Shown: in pieces, positions 12,758-22,379 of the stretch
Layout of the letters: each line of letters begins with the position of its first letter
Numbering within the stretch: position 1 is the first letter of the stretch
DNA from: Cephalotus follicularis
Lineage: Eukaryota > Streptophyta > Magnoliopsida > Oxalidales > Cephalotaceae
DNA length: 64,000 nucleotides
Assembly: GCA_001972305.1 (NCBI GenBank)
Contig: BDDD01001577.1
Location: forward strand, 128,437 to 192,436
Direction of reading: 5' to 3'
Made by a program: the position numbers and the translations under genes
Notes under the pieces: model-generated
Told to the model about the DNA's origin: nothing
The model's input: the letters and a program-made list of their open reading frames with translations, nothing else
Database searches by the model: none

Positions 12758-14608
12758 TGGGCAGAAATTGCATAATATTGATTGAATTGTTACTGTTGGT
12801 ACTGTTATTGAATTGTATATGCTAGCACCATATAGTATATACTGTTTGATATTATTTAACATCGTTACTACTCATATTGCAACGATCGAACGAACTATGT
12901 GCTATATGCACAATTCATGGTTTAAACACCATTTTCAAAGGAAAGCTATTATTGCAAGAGCTATTGATTGTGATATTGTTATGGAATATGCTACTGTCAT
13001 ATTATTATAAACTGTTTTGGGGTCATATAACACCTCTACCACTTGTATTTCAATGATTGAAACCAACTACGGGCTATGTACCCAATTTATGATATTAATT
13101 ACCATTTTCAAATAAATGATTATTGCCGAATGAATTACTGATTTTCCTCCTACATGAGAGGTACCTACTGTTTTGTTTCCCAACTGGAAACCACTATTGA
13201 ATTGAGATCGTTTTCCTCCGAAGAGATGTACGATAAATGATTGTTACATGTTTTTACAGAAAACAACTTTTATATTGCATATTGCTAATATATGTAATAT
13301 TATTATTGAAATGCTTGAATTGATTGTCTATGCTTGCCGTAGCCTAGTGATGGAGGACGTCACTGACTATGGATGTGATCCTGGGTGCCAGGAGTTGACC
13401 AGAGCATCACCTAATTGTGTCTGCGTGGCAGATTTTATTGTTAAACTACCCGCCAACGCCGGTAGTAATTGTTACCTGATCTTTCATCCTCGGAGCATAG
13501 GGTGATAGATAGGTGTGCACAGTTGATGCTAGGAGGTAGCGACATGTGACACCCAATTGATGGATGAATTGATTGTGCCCTTGTGCGGTATTATTGCATA
13601 TGTATTGTTTATGGCCACTTGGCATGATTGCTTATATATTGGCTCATTTAAATGTTATTTTGATATAAACTGTCATACCTGTTGCATTCATATATTCCTT
13701 ATCATACATTATCATTCTACTTAGCCAAGTGAGGACAACGGCTAACCCCTACAATTTCAGATTAAGCAAGGACATTTGGAGACTGCTGCTGAAGCTTGGA
13801 GAGCTTCTTTTGTTATTTTAAGGTTGTTATTTACGATGTTGTATTGTAATTGAAATTTGAACGGTTCATACCTCGTTATATTGCATTTCCTTATTTAAGG
13901 ATATTGTTGGTTTTACCCGCACGTAGTATGGGATGCGTGCGGACGGCTTGTATTTATATATTCAGGCTTATAGAATGCTTCCGCAAATTTAATTATGAAT
14001 TGTGCTGGAATATTATTTATGCTTATTCTGATATCACCACATATGCTGGTCCATTGTACGTGAATGGAAATACGGGGTGTGACAATATATATATAAACTG
14101 GCATGTTCTACTACATTGCATCATTTACGTATACATTTCATTACATGCATGTAATGTTGATCCCAAAGTACTCTTATGACTTAGCCGAGTGAGGACAAAG
14201 GCTAACCCCCTACTTTACAGATTGATGCAGCGGACCGGTTGGACTAGCTTGGACGAAGAACAAGCCTTTATGTTATTGTTGTTGGTTTTATATTCTTCTG
14301 GATTGTAATAAACTGGTTTTGTTTTAAGGACTACTGATGTACCGTACTTTTGGCCTTGTTAACTTTGGGTTTTATTTAATATATTATGGATCACGCTCCG
14401 TCTATGGGCTTTTAACAATGACGGACGTGTATTGGATAGAGTGTAGTATGGGATGCACGTTACGTGCTTTCAGCTTATGAGTTTTAATGCTTCCACAACT
14501 GATATCATGTTTGAAAGTTTTAAATTCAATGGTTCTTGCATGAGCTGAATCTTAATGTTAATTGCCTTTACCGCTTCTATGTGCGTTTGTCGAAAATGGG
14601 TTGTGACA

Positions 14609-16227
14609 ATTGTGTAGACATATGGGGCGGCCAAAACTTGCATAAGTTGCAAGAGAATTTCGGCTACCATTCATGCATACTCCAAGTGTGCATGCCGTCC
14701 CACTCAATGCTCTCTCTTACATGCACTCAAGTGCTTACTTGTTCAACTGTCAATGCTTTGACTAGAATATTTTATTGTAGTGATGCTAAGACTCACCCCT
14801 TCATGAGGTGACATGTGTCCAACAAATAAAATACTCATGTAAATTAACATCTCCAAGATGATAATCTCCCAGCCAATGACATATGTCCAACACATGTCAA
14901 CAATTCCAATAATCACACGAGACCCGAAAGTCTTGTTGGAAATCCAGTACGACGATACATTCCTGGAACATCCCAGGGTTCTGGTACGATCATCCTAATA
15001 GTTCCAAACTACCAAAATATCCCCAGTATGATACACAATATCCCTTCAGATCCGTGAAATAAATTTTCACATTAATCAGTGGATTCTGGTTAACGGATAC
15101 TTTATACTATCATCGGTTTGCGTGAAGTATTTCCCTCGTCATCCCCGGCTCTCACCACGGCCTAGGGTAAGGATAAGTGTCAACTCTAAATGTAGTCGTG
15201 ATCAGTATAAATTTGTGAATCACATTGCGACTATCGACAGACCTCCCCGGAAACCTAGTTTCCAGCCTGCTAGCACCTGTCAGGTTTTTCTGAGTCTGCA
15301 ATGGACACAGATACTATAGAGCCAATCACTCTCACTACGAGTGTGATGATCCCATGTTGCAGACTCACTCGCACTCCCATATAGACTCCACAAGGCCCAA
15401 AGAAAACCCGTTTGCCATCTCGTGGCTAGAGCTGAGTAAGGCAGAAATAAAAACCCGACAGCCACTATACAATGCCAAGCAGCCACTCAAGTCTAAGAAA
15501 CACCGTAGGTCACGTATGGACCATCTATACACTACCAATACAGTTAGGAATCACTATTGACACAATTTAGGACTATCCAAATAGGATTCCTATGGTGGGT
15601 CATTTTAGTCAACATGCTCCCAGCATCCACCATGCATTAGCTTTAGGAGTAAACCCCAAGTACAATGAGATGATCCACCCTCCACTGAACCTAGGAGCAA
15701 GCATAACACGAAAAGTTTATCCGGTTCATCAATTTCCCTAAGTGAACCTATGACATGGAACATTATATCAAAAAGGGAGTAAGGAAGTCGTTCTCATAGC
15801 CTCCCCGGCATGACATCCAACCCTTTGATTGACAGGGCGCCATATATATATCTAGTTAATATATATAAATTAAATTGATCAACAATAATAATAAGGGGAT
15901 ATACATATAGCCATGCCATGACTACTGAAAATTGCACAATTTAACATAAATGGAATTAAGATTGTATTTAAGAGGAGTGAAATACGTATACATGCATCCA
16001 TCACGTGGCTTGCAGAGACATACCTAATCTAACAATCCCTATTTAGAGGACAACTAGTAGAAGCATATTCGACCTTAACTACCCCTCTCCCACTATATTA
16101 AGGAGGTTAGACACTTTCTGTCTCTGCATCTCACTCAAATCATCCCGACTTTCTCCACAAAACATCTTGACCAAACTACTAGACATTCATCAATACGTGC
16201 CTAATGAAAATTTTTCACAAAAACATC
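14609..16227. other. Unclassified non-coding stretch
   Basis: No protein motif was recognised on either strand. The text has the base pattern of LTR or leader DNA of repeats rather than of genes, but I could not assign a family or exact ends. A possible promoter-like CTATATTAAGG lies at about 16093-16103 on the plus strand, just before the left arm of the inverted repeat. Confidence 0.4.
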
Positions 16228-16868
16228 AGAGGGTAGTCCCGAAGACGATTCTGGTGCTACCATCTAACATATCTTGTTGTTGATTTAAGGTCTCATTCCA
16301 CCATAGCAGATTAGTCCAGAGTTCATCCTCAAGGAAGGGTTCAAAAATTTCATTGTTGACGAATCTACGCGTCAACATACTGTAAATAAACTTTCAACAA
16401 AGAAAACCTTCTAAACTCAAAGAAGGTAGTAATAATAACATCGAAACTTTAAAACTCTTCATAAATTAAAGTCTACCTTCATAACCTTAAATCTCCACGA
16501 TAAATCTTCCTATAAAATAATAACTGAAACATTAAATTCTATCATCTTGTTTAATCATACTTTCAATTGAAATTCCTTAAAATTTTCTATTAGAAACTTT
16601 TCATAACTTATCTCTAAACTATATCCACCATAACAATATATTTCATCATTAAAACACAAACTCAAACACATATAATTCATATCACTCATATTAATGATTA
16701 TATAATGTTGATGCTTAGATAGATCAACAACGAATTTATATTACCCCTTCTTTGAGGTTGAACTGAGTCTAATTGCAAGATGGTCAATCGCTACATGGGT
16801 TGTCCTGAAATCAAAGGAAGATGGTCAAAAGATAGCACCGGAGTTGTCTTCGGGACTACCCTCTAACG
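16228..16868. repeat. Inverted repeat, arms about 38 bases
   Basis: The left arm (16228-16265, beginning AGAGGGTAGTCCCGAAGAC) is found again as its reverse complement at about 16831-16868, with a few mismatches and a small insertion. The 565 bases between the arms are AT-rich with no coding signal. Each arm resembles the leader end of plant LTRs, so this may be two LTR ends facing each other rather than a fold-back transposon. Confidence 0.6.
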
Positions 16869-17640
16869 GTCAAGTCAGAATTTGTTATGAAGTAGGTGTT
16901 TTAGCGTTCAAGTGCTTCAACCCAGTTATTTAAGTCCTGAACAAGATGGAACTGCGTGTATGCCGAGGTGATTAAGTGACTGATAGAGTGAGAAAAGGTC
17001 TAATCTTTATAAATGAGCTGGTTGAAAGTATTTATAGGGGTAGTAATGGCACTGGAACCTAATTTTTCCCCTGCTAGCTGTCCTCTATCGAGGGTATTTG
17101 GGTAACTTTTGAGGTGTCAAAGGTTGATCGCCATGACCTATTGCTTCTCCCAATATCCAACTGAAGTCAGGTATGTCCATATTCATTTATATGCCACCCA
17201 GTCCCATAATAACGGACACCCTACGAAATGTTTTAGACAAGATTCTATGGGGAGTTTGCTAGGGTGGATCTTGGACCTTTGATCTCTTCTTAGACAAATA
17301 CTATCACGTCGGCTGTCCGAGATGGATCTTCCTCGTCTGACATGAGGCGATCTAGTTTTCGACTCTTATTTTTCTCTAAAGTCAAACAAGAAATGTGTTC
17401 ATCTCGAGAAGGAATTGATGATCCTCAACAAGATTCCACTTTCTAAGTTTGCAGTCTTTAGGCACAGCTTGGAATATATTTTTAGGTTTGGAATCTTGAA
17501 TATCTTGATTCCTTCATTCCGGGACGATTTCTTTGTTGGACTGAGTCTATAAGATAGGTAAGGGGATTAACTCAGATTGAGCCAAATCCGAGAAGTATTG
17601 TGGCTGTGTCTAAGATGATCACCCAGGCTTCTAGGTTTGA
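16869..17640. other. Unclassified stretch, possible minus-strand LTR remnant
   Basis: On the minus strand a TATA-like CTATAAATAC (about 17029-17040) precedes the right arm of the inverted repeat by roughly 160 bases, which fits an LTR promoter and leader read leftwards. No coding motif was seen. Ends and family are not resolved. Confidence 0.35.
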
Positions 17641-17892
17641 GACCCACCATACCTGCAAGGGATCTCGGTTTGTCCGATATGGTTCATCCAAGACCGACCA
17701 TACTTGCAAGGGATCTTGGTTTGTCTGAGTTGTTTCTTCTTTCCAAGGTCCACAGTAGCAGCAAGGGAACTCGGATTTGGCTGGGCTGTTTCTTCTATCC
17801 AAGAAGGGAACTTGGATTTGGCTAAGCTGTTTCTTCTATCCGAGACCCACAATAGTAGTAAGGGAACTCAGATTTGGATGAGTTATTTCTAG
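17641..17892. repeat. Minisatellite, about 55-base units
   Basis: Five degenerate units start near 17641, 17693, 17748, 17804 and 17845. Shared words are GCAAGGGAACTCGGATTTGG and TGTTTCTTCTATCC. Open frames seen here on both strands are products of the repetition and are not genes. Confidence 0.75.
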
Positions 17893-18267
17893 GTGCAGAA
17901 GGAAGATGAAGAGTCAAGCATTTCGGGCAGGAAATGCATTTAATACATTTCGATATTTTTTAGGCATCTTTTGGGATTCTCTAGGCTCTAATTGTTTGTA
18001 TATAAATATCTCCCTATTTCAGTTTTGACTTACGCTTCTCATTTCTCTCTTTTACCTTTGCGATCTAATTTTGGATATCTCCCATCTCTTTAGTTTTTTT
18101 TTTGTTGCTATTGAGCCTTTGTTCGTACACTTTCAACCTATTCTTCAACCTTTTCTTGAGATTTCTCCATTTTCTTTTTTTTATTCTGCATCCTTGGGCT
18201 TTGATCTTCCATTTCTGGTTGATTTGTTCCACTACCACTTACCTAGGAATTTTTTTCTACTAAGTAT
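17893..18267 (+). promoter_or_regulatory. Possible copia promoter and leader
   Basis: A TATA box, GTATATAAATATC (about 17998-18010), lies 260 bases before the gag-like start at 18268 and is followed by pyrimidine-rich leader DNA. No tRNA primer site could be found, so the LTR edge is not fixed. Confidence 0.45.
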
Positions 18268-18888
18268 GGCTTCTCCTTCAATCTCATCTGAGGAACCTTC
18301 TCCTAGGGCGATTAGAGTTGGGAACCGAAGGGTCAGGTTTGTAGTGCATGATGTTGGTTCAGAGAGGACCTTATCTGACCTATGGGAGGACGTCGACACT
18401 TCTCGTCTGAGGAACCTTTTGCGTAACATTCTCATGAGCATCAGAGTTGCTCATGTTATGACTGAGTCATACCCCATGCTAATGAATGATGCATTTAACA
18501 ATCACAAGGCATGTGTAGCTAAGTGGTGGGATGACGATCATCAAGCTTGTAACCTTGCAGTTGTTGGCATGCCGCCACAATTACACGTGAGGGTTATGCA
18601 CTCACAGACCTTGTGTGCCATGTTCACACAACTCGAGGAGTTGTTTCCCACCCAGTCGATGACTGTAAAGGCAGATTATGACCAGGATGGGTCAAGATCA
18701 CCTGTGATGCCTCGATTTCCTACATGAACAATCTCAAGGGGAGATAGATCAAGTGAATCTAGTTCTAAGGGTTAAAACCCAAGGAAGAGGTAGTTAGTGC
18801 AAAGGGATTCCATTCTAGGAAGGATCAAAAAGTTTTCTGAGGAGTGTGCCAGCTTCTTTTACGGGAAGTCAGGGCACTGGAAGAATAT
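18268..18888 (+). pseudogene. Ty1/copia gag relic
   Basis: A frame beginning MASPSISSEEPS runs to 18727. The stretch from about RLRNLLRNILMSIRVAHVM to QTLCAMFTQLEELF follows the pattern of copia-type gag (UBN2 family): a tryptophan-aspartate block (KWWDDDHQA), a small-hydrophobic block and a leucine-rich block. A knuckle-like CASFFYGKSGHWKNI lies at about 18846-18890. Element F is inserted right after this. No copia pol was recognised beyond F. It could be a host zinc-knuckle gene, but the family pattern makes that unlikely. Confidence 0.6.
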
Positions 18889-20391
18889 TGTTTAGCATAA
18901 AAATGTGTTTTTTTTTAATGATTTATTTGTGATATTTTTATGCTTGGAATAGATTACTTTGGTTTTGTTATGTTGATTTTTAGGTATAAGGCCAAAAAGA
19001 CCAAAGTGCATGAAGAATTAGAAAAATCGGCCAAAATCTGCGCAAAAAAAGCTAAGCATTAACGCCTAACCCTTAAGCGCTGACGGTTTCAAAGAAAGTG
19101 CCGACGCTTTGTACTCCTGATGAACAATTCTGCTGTTTTTATGATTTTCGTCAATTCCAATCCTTTTGGTGTCAACGTGCTGGGAATTCATTTTTTAGAT
19201 GTCAACGCCATGATCACAACATCAATGCCGTAATTGCACAAATTGGACAGTAGCTTAGACGTCAACGCACAATGAGGAACATGTCAACGTACAATGCTCG
19301 TAAGCGTCGACGGTTAACACTTAAATCAGCCATAGAACGCAAGATACGAGTCGACGCTTAGCGTATTCAACAGATCAAAGCATCGACTGCCAATACTTAA
19401 GCGTCGACGCTTACGATGCCGGGCTGCCAAATTTGGAAAGTTTGTATTTTTCCATGGATTGTAATTAGGGTTGTTTTATTTCTGTTTTTAATCAGTTTTG
19501 CATGTATAAAAACAATACAAGGTCGGCCAAAATAGGGAGTAGCCTGTGTAGCCACCTTTCTTTATCTTTTTCTGTTTTTAAGCTTTATTTCAATGTCTAG
19601 TAGCTAAACTTTTGAGGTTTTTGGTTATGAGAAAGCCGAGATTGTATTGTTTCAATTCTATTAATAAACATCCTTGAATATTGGATTTGTTCTTCAATTT
19701 TCTGCCTTCACACACACTTTGTCTGTCTCATTAAAATCCACAAACATCTTGTCGGTGAATAAGAACGTTGGCGAATAAATGGAGTTTAACGTGATCAATT
19801 GAGTCTACTCATACGGTTTGTCACGCTGAACACACTCAGTATAGACCTAGCATGACTACTCATATGATTTGCTGCCGCTGCCGTACTCCGCATAGACTTA
19901 GCATGACTACTCATACGATTTGTCGTCACAGTCACACTCCGTATCGACGTAGCTGCCATTGGTTACCAAGGTTTGATCGTTCAAGTAAGTGAATTGCTCA
20001 ATATAATCTATGGTGAGTTTCTATACCCTAAAACCGACTTTTTCTTGCGTATTTCCTTTAGCTTATTTTCTGTTTTGATAGCTTAGTAATTTTCATGTTT
20101 TAAAATCCTGTTAATTTCAATTCAGTAGGTATTTACGTCGATGCCTTGACAAAGCGTTCATGCTTTCTTTGCTTTAGTTTCTTTACGTCTACGCCTTCAT
20201 TTCCGGTTGTGATAATTTAGTTTATTTTTGCACGTTTAGGAGTAGTTTTGATAAATAACTTTCGATTTTGCATACTATGCCTAGGTTAAATAGATTAAAA
20301 TTAATTTAACTTGATTTCCTAGTGTTCGACCCGTTACTGCACAACCGTGAACTTGCGGTACAAATTTTAAAACATTCTAAACACGTGAACA
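18889..20391 (+). repeat. Element F 5' LTR (1.5 kb)
   Basis: It opens with TGTTTAGCATAAAAATG and ends ACACGTGAACA. It carries a wide GTCGAC-type cluster (19055-19413), a TATAAAA box (19505-19511) and a second short group of decayed copies (about 20135-20195). Confidence 0.9.
19055..19413 (+). promoter_or_regulatory. GTCGAC cluster of F 5' LTR, upstream of TATA
   Basis: Exact cores at 19306, 19350 and 19403, with many decayed forms (GTCAACG, CATCGACTG). The last is the centre of a perfect 16-base palindrome, TAAGCGTCGACGCTTA (19398-19413). The cluster ends about 90 bases before TATAAAA (19505-19511). Confidence 0.6.
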
Positions 20392-20392
20392 A

Positions 20393-20412
20393 GTTTCTGG
20401 TGCTGTTGCCAA
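20393..20412 (+). other. Primer binding site of F (tRNA-Asp type)
   Basis: Just after the 5' LTR is GGTGCTGTTGCCAAGGAA within a TTTCTGG context, a changed form of the TGGCGCCGTTGCCGGGGA site used by Athila elements with tRNA-Asp. It fixes lineage and orientation. Confidence 0.75.
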
Positions 20413-20605
20413 GGAAATAAATTTTAAATAAATTTTAATTTATTTAACTGATTCGTAGTATTTAGTGTAGTTTAAGAAAACAATAATAACAAATTTTCTG
20501 GTTTGCCTTAATTTTGTGTGCTTTGTTTTTATTTTTGTTATCTTATTTAATTTAATGTCTATTTTAGTTCGTGTTTTGCGTTAGTTAGTAGGTTTCCGTT
20601 AGTGT

Positions 20606-22330
20606 ATGATTGAGTGGGTTCGTGGCCCAAATCATCGTCTTCAAAGGATTGATCAACAACATGCAACAATGGCCGACGAACGCCCAATTCAAACTTTGCG
20701 CGATAGATTCTATCCTGCGAGGACAGCGCAACCATCCTGTATCTTGTTGCCTGCTCCTCGAGGGAACAATTTCGAGTTGACATCTCAGTTCATTAGCATG
20801 CTCTCGTACTTTCATGGTTGACCCAACGATGATGGATATCACTTCCTTCGCGAGTTCGAGGAGGTGTGTGCCCTCATGAAACTTTAGCAACTCTCGGATG
20901 ATCAAATTGCGTTTCATAAAACTTTCTCTGAAAGACGGATCTAAAAAGTGTCTCTACAGTCTTCCTCATGGTTCCATCTCTACATGGGACCATTTTACTG
21001 TTACATTCCTAACTAAATTCTTTCTGCTTCATAAAACCAATAAACTTAGGAACGACAGTCTCCAGTTTCGCCAACGACCCAATGAATCCTTTTCTAGGTG
21101 TATGGAACATTTTAAAGATCTTCTCTTAGAGTGTCCTCATAACGGTTTAAATACGTGGCATTTATGCTAAATCATTTATGAAAGGATTGACTACCAAACC
21201 AAGCAATTGGTTGACTCGATGTGTCCTTATTACCTCGTACATTGATGAAAATGAGGCTTGGAATTTCTTCTTAGATTTGGGTGAGCGAACTAAGGAGTGG
21301 GAGTCCACTCAAGTTTCTGAGAGAGCTTTTCCGAGTAAGGGGTACATTATACAAGGAGCAGTGGCTACGGAGGCACAGTTAGACAGCCTCCTCACGAGAT
21401 TGGAGTCGATAGTTACGGGAACCGCACAAGTAAATCACATTGATCAAAATGCCCCTATGTGTTCTTGGTGCTTGTCACCAAGTCATGTTTATGAAGAATG
21501 CCCAAATTATTTCAAAAATCAATATACTCATGAGAGTGTGTCCGCTATGAATCAATACAACCCATATAGTAACACTTACAATCCGGATTGGCAAAATCAC
21601 CCAAAATTCTCATGGAGCCAAGGGCAAAACGCAAGAGGACCTTCAAACTTTTCAGGTCCAAAATCAAATTTTTAGGGGCAACCTTCGAGCTTCCCTAGCC
21701 AGTCTGCACAACAGCAGACCTTTCAAAGGTTTTCCCTGACTCAAAATAATGTCCGACCATCCTTCCCACCACAAAATCAATTTCAAAATCAGCAATCACC
21801 TGGATTGTTGAACCAAAGGGAAGATACGTCTAGGATTTCCTCACTAGAAAAGAGTATGGAGCTTCTTATGAGTACTGTTATGACTAGTCAGCATAACATG
21901 GAAAAACAGATTTCACAGCTCGTATATGCTCTACACGAAAGAGAGAAAGGCAAGATGCCTTCCTAGCCATACCTGAATCCTAGGACTACTGTGAACCATT
22001 CCGCTCATAATCAACCAACGTCTAATCAGCAAGTCTCTGCTTCCTCCTCGGGTACATCAAAACAAGTGTTTGCCCTGAGCAGTGGAAATGAATACCAACC
22101 AACGGATCAAACTGAAAATGAGAGCGAACAGTTAGAAGAGTCCTTGGTGCATGAAAATTTTAAAGAACAGTTGGTTGACTCCTTTGCGCAACAAACACAT
22201 TCAAATGCGTAAAACGAAAAGACAGAAGATGAAGAGAAGAAGAAGAAGAAGAGGAACAACCAGTGGTGTTACCGGAGCGTTCATTTGATCCACCAGTCCC
22301 TTTCCCAAAAAGATTGCAAAGTAAGAAAGC
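20606..22330 (+). pseudogene. Element F gag relic
   Basis: The amino end reads TLRDRFYPARTAQPSCILLP and NNFELTSQFISMLSYFHG, the conserved start of Athila gag. Further on are SLKDGSKKCLYSLPHGSI and a gag-like helix-rich region (about 20900-21300), then a zinc-knuckle-like CSWCLSPSHVYEECPN (about 21460-21510) and a glutamine- and asparagine-rich tail. 22060-22330 holds only acidic low-complexity text. Fossil. Confidence 0.8.
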
Positions 22331-22379
22331 CCTAGCAATGGAAAAGATCATTGAAACATTTAAGTAAGTCCAAATCAAT

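Larger units (their letters stand above)
5719..14084 (+). mobile_element. Element B: Ty3/gypsy Tekay-like, nested in A's LTR
   Basis: Both ends are exact: it starts TGTAATAACC at 5719, ends GGGGTGTGACA at 14084, and is flanked by the 5-base target duplication ATATA (5714-5718 and 14085-14089). Parts: 5' LTR part (5719-7585), gag knuckles, protease, RT, RNase H, integrase, chromodomain-like tail, purine tract (11361-11375) and 3' LTR (11376-14084). It is broken, with roughly half a dozen breaks, but is the best preserved element here. LTR copies differ by about 2-3% by eye over about 1 kb, about one million years at a commonly used rate of 1.3e-8 per site per year; the rate for this plant is unknown. 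Confidence 0.93.
11376..14084 (+). repeat. Element B 3' LTR (complete, 2.7 kb)
   Basis: It starts TGTAATAACC after a purine tract and ends TGTGACA. It holds GTCGAC cluster 1 (11551-11632), cluster 2 (12641-12757), the donor-like GGTAAGTCC (GT at 12011), small hairpins (ACTACC 13445-13450 with GGTAGT 13461-13466; GCTA 13528-13531 with TAGC 13537-13540), the TTAGCC/GGCTAA box (about 13722-13744) and an acceptor-like ATTTCAG ending at 13760. L (56090-58655) is a solo LTR of the same family. Confidence 0.92.
1..14608 (+). mobile_element. Element A: Ty3/gypsy Tekay-like (chromovirus) relic, 3' part
   Basis: The window opens inside the internal region of a plus-strand Ty3/gypsy element. Parts in order are gag zinc knuckles, reverse transcriptase, RNase H, integrase, a chromodomain-like tail, a purine tract (3391-3405) and a 3' LTR that begins TGTAACACCC at 3406 and ends GGGTTGTGACA at 14608. 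Element B lies inside this LTR, so A's own LTR is about 2.8 kb. The gag-pol order, integrase tail and long LTR with these ends fit the Tekay/Del chromoviruses. The 5' LTR is outside the window. The element is old and heavily broken (more than ten breaks). B, inserted in it, is clearly younger. Confidence 0.9.
3406..14608 (+). repeat. Element A 3' LTR, interrupted by element B
   Basis: The LTR starts TGTAACACCC just after a purine tract and ends TGTGACA. The A pieces are 3406-5718 and 14090-14608, with B and one copy of its ATATA target duplication between them. The LTR body matches the LTRs of CK and, inverted, J. It carries GTCGAC clusters (about 3600-3740 and 4690-4945), a donor-like AGGTAGGGG (GT at 4446), a hairpin-rich block (about 5365-5640), the TTAGCC/GGCTAA box (14181-14203) and an acceptor-like TTTACAG ending at 14220. 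Confidence 0.85.

Noticed and set aside
17572-17892. Short frames on both strands in the minisatellite
   Set aside because: The repeat unit itself produces repeated peptide words; no gene signal.
18071-18727. A host protein starting at 18071 with a hydrophobic leader
   Set aside because: The first 65 residues are phenylalanine-rich leader translation after the TATA box; the gag-like text starts at the later ATG at 18268.
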